The notes beneath the pieces are model-generated. The model did not search any database. It was not told where the DNA came from and was given only the letters and a program-made list of their open reading frames with translations. From assembly GCA_016209005.1 (NCBI GenBank), contig JACQWZ010000026.1, forward strand, positions 1 to 5,222: a stretch of 5,222 bases of DNA, read 5' to 3'. This document shows positions 5,041-5,222 of this stretch, one piece after another; position 1 is the stretch's first letter; each line of letters opens with the position of its first letter. The DNA comes from Candidatus Kuenenbacteria bacterium (GTDB lineage Bacteria; Patescibacteriota; Patescibacteriia; UBA2591; PGYQ01). The position numbers were made by a program, and so were the translations under genes.

Positions 5041-5080
5041 TTGTTTTCTTGTTTTATTGTTTTATTGTTTTATTGTTTTC
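5041..5080. repeat. Octamer tandem TTGTTTTM, five units
   Basis: The units are TTGTTTTC, TTGTTTTA three times, and TTGTTTTC, in register from 5041 to 5080, preceded by a degenerate unit. On the transcribed side these are AAAACAA repeats placed directly upstream of the candidate corA -35. It is the longest short-unit array in the window and a likely site of length change by slippage. Confidence 0.8.
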
Positions 5081-5110
5081 CATTGTATACTGGTTTTGTT
5101 TTAAATTTCC

Positions 5111-5222
5111 CTAAAATAAATTTTCAAATTTTATAGAATTAAATTTATTCCGGTTTAAATATTTCAAACAATCTTTTATCAAAACAGAAAAATCTTTTTC
5201 TAATCTGTTATGAGTAACATTT
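5111..5222 (-). CDS. 3' end of an unrecognised gene, cut by window edge
   Basis: From base 5221 downward the minus strand encodes 36 residues, with VTHNRLEKDFSVLIKDCLKY followed by a segment ending FNSIKFENLF and a TAG at 5113-5111. The other two minus frames are closed or far less protein-like, and the residue mix (charged helix, then alternating hydrophobics) looks genuine. The tail is reminiscent of the C-terminus of polysaccharide-deacetylase or other carbohydrate enzymes, but this is too short to claim a family. It lies 152 bp upstream of corA on the same strand, so the two may be read in series. Confidence 0.55.
   Translation of the reverse strand, partial: NVTHNRLEKDFSVLIKDCLKYLNRNKFNSIKFENLF

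Noticed and set aside
4959..5110. Mg2+-sensing riboswitch (M-box) ahead of corA
   Set aside because: The proposed leader is short and AT-repeat-rich, lacking the conserved stems and a terminator hairpin.

Overview
This AT-rich window carries a block of housekeeping genes on the minus strand, with mobile-element debris at the left edge and in the spacers. In minus-strand reading order the genes are: the 3' end of an unrecognised gene (5222-5111), a CorA-type divalent-metal transporter (4958-4041), secY (3608-2319), rpsB (2077-1355) and tsf (1159-581). At the left edge, on the plus strand, is the last 66 codons of a DDE transposase (to 200). It runs head-on into a remnant of a minus-strand gene (444-222) that appears to have been cut by that element.

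The organism is probably a small-genome, AT-rich bacterium. The short Thermus-like EF-Ts (192 aa), AT-rich low-complexity spacers, absence of recognisable Shine-Dalgarno sequences and dispersed short repeats would suit the Patescibacteria/CPR (for example Parcubacteria). This is inference from style, not a marker-based assignment. The code is standard: TGA ends secY and corA, and tryptophans are TGG.

The genes serve core processes. S2 and EF-Ts belong to the translation machinery and form the widely conserved rpsB-tsf pair. SecY is the protein-export channel. CorA imports Mg2+, which ribosomes need. The arrangement is unusual because secY stands next to rpsB-tsf instead of in the ribosomal-protein (spc) operon beside rplO and adk. 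Each gene is separated from the next by roughly 150-430 bp of repeat-rich DNA, so this does not look like a tightly packed operon.

The spacers are the most interesting part. Three copies of a ~50-bp dispersed repeat (516-566, 3654-3703, 3989-4038) bracket the tsf-rpsB-secY block and the secY-corA spacer. The 432-bp secY-corA spacer also holds a 52-nt sequence that folds as a fully paired three-way junction, with a GCGAAGC mini-hairpin as one arm, and a sequence resembling a transposon end. The other spacers hold 7- and 8-bp tandem arrays, a 19-bp inverted repeat, and palindromes close to gene starts. I found no convincing new multi-gene system such as a defence island, BGC or CRISPR. The novelty here lies in non-coding repeats and gene order.
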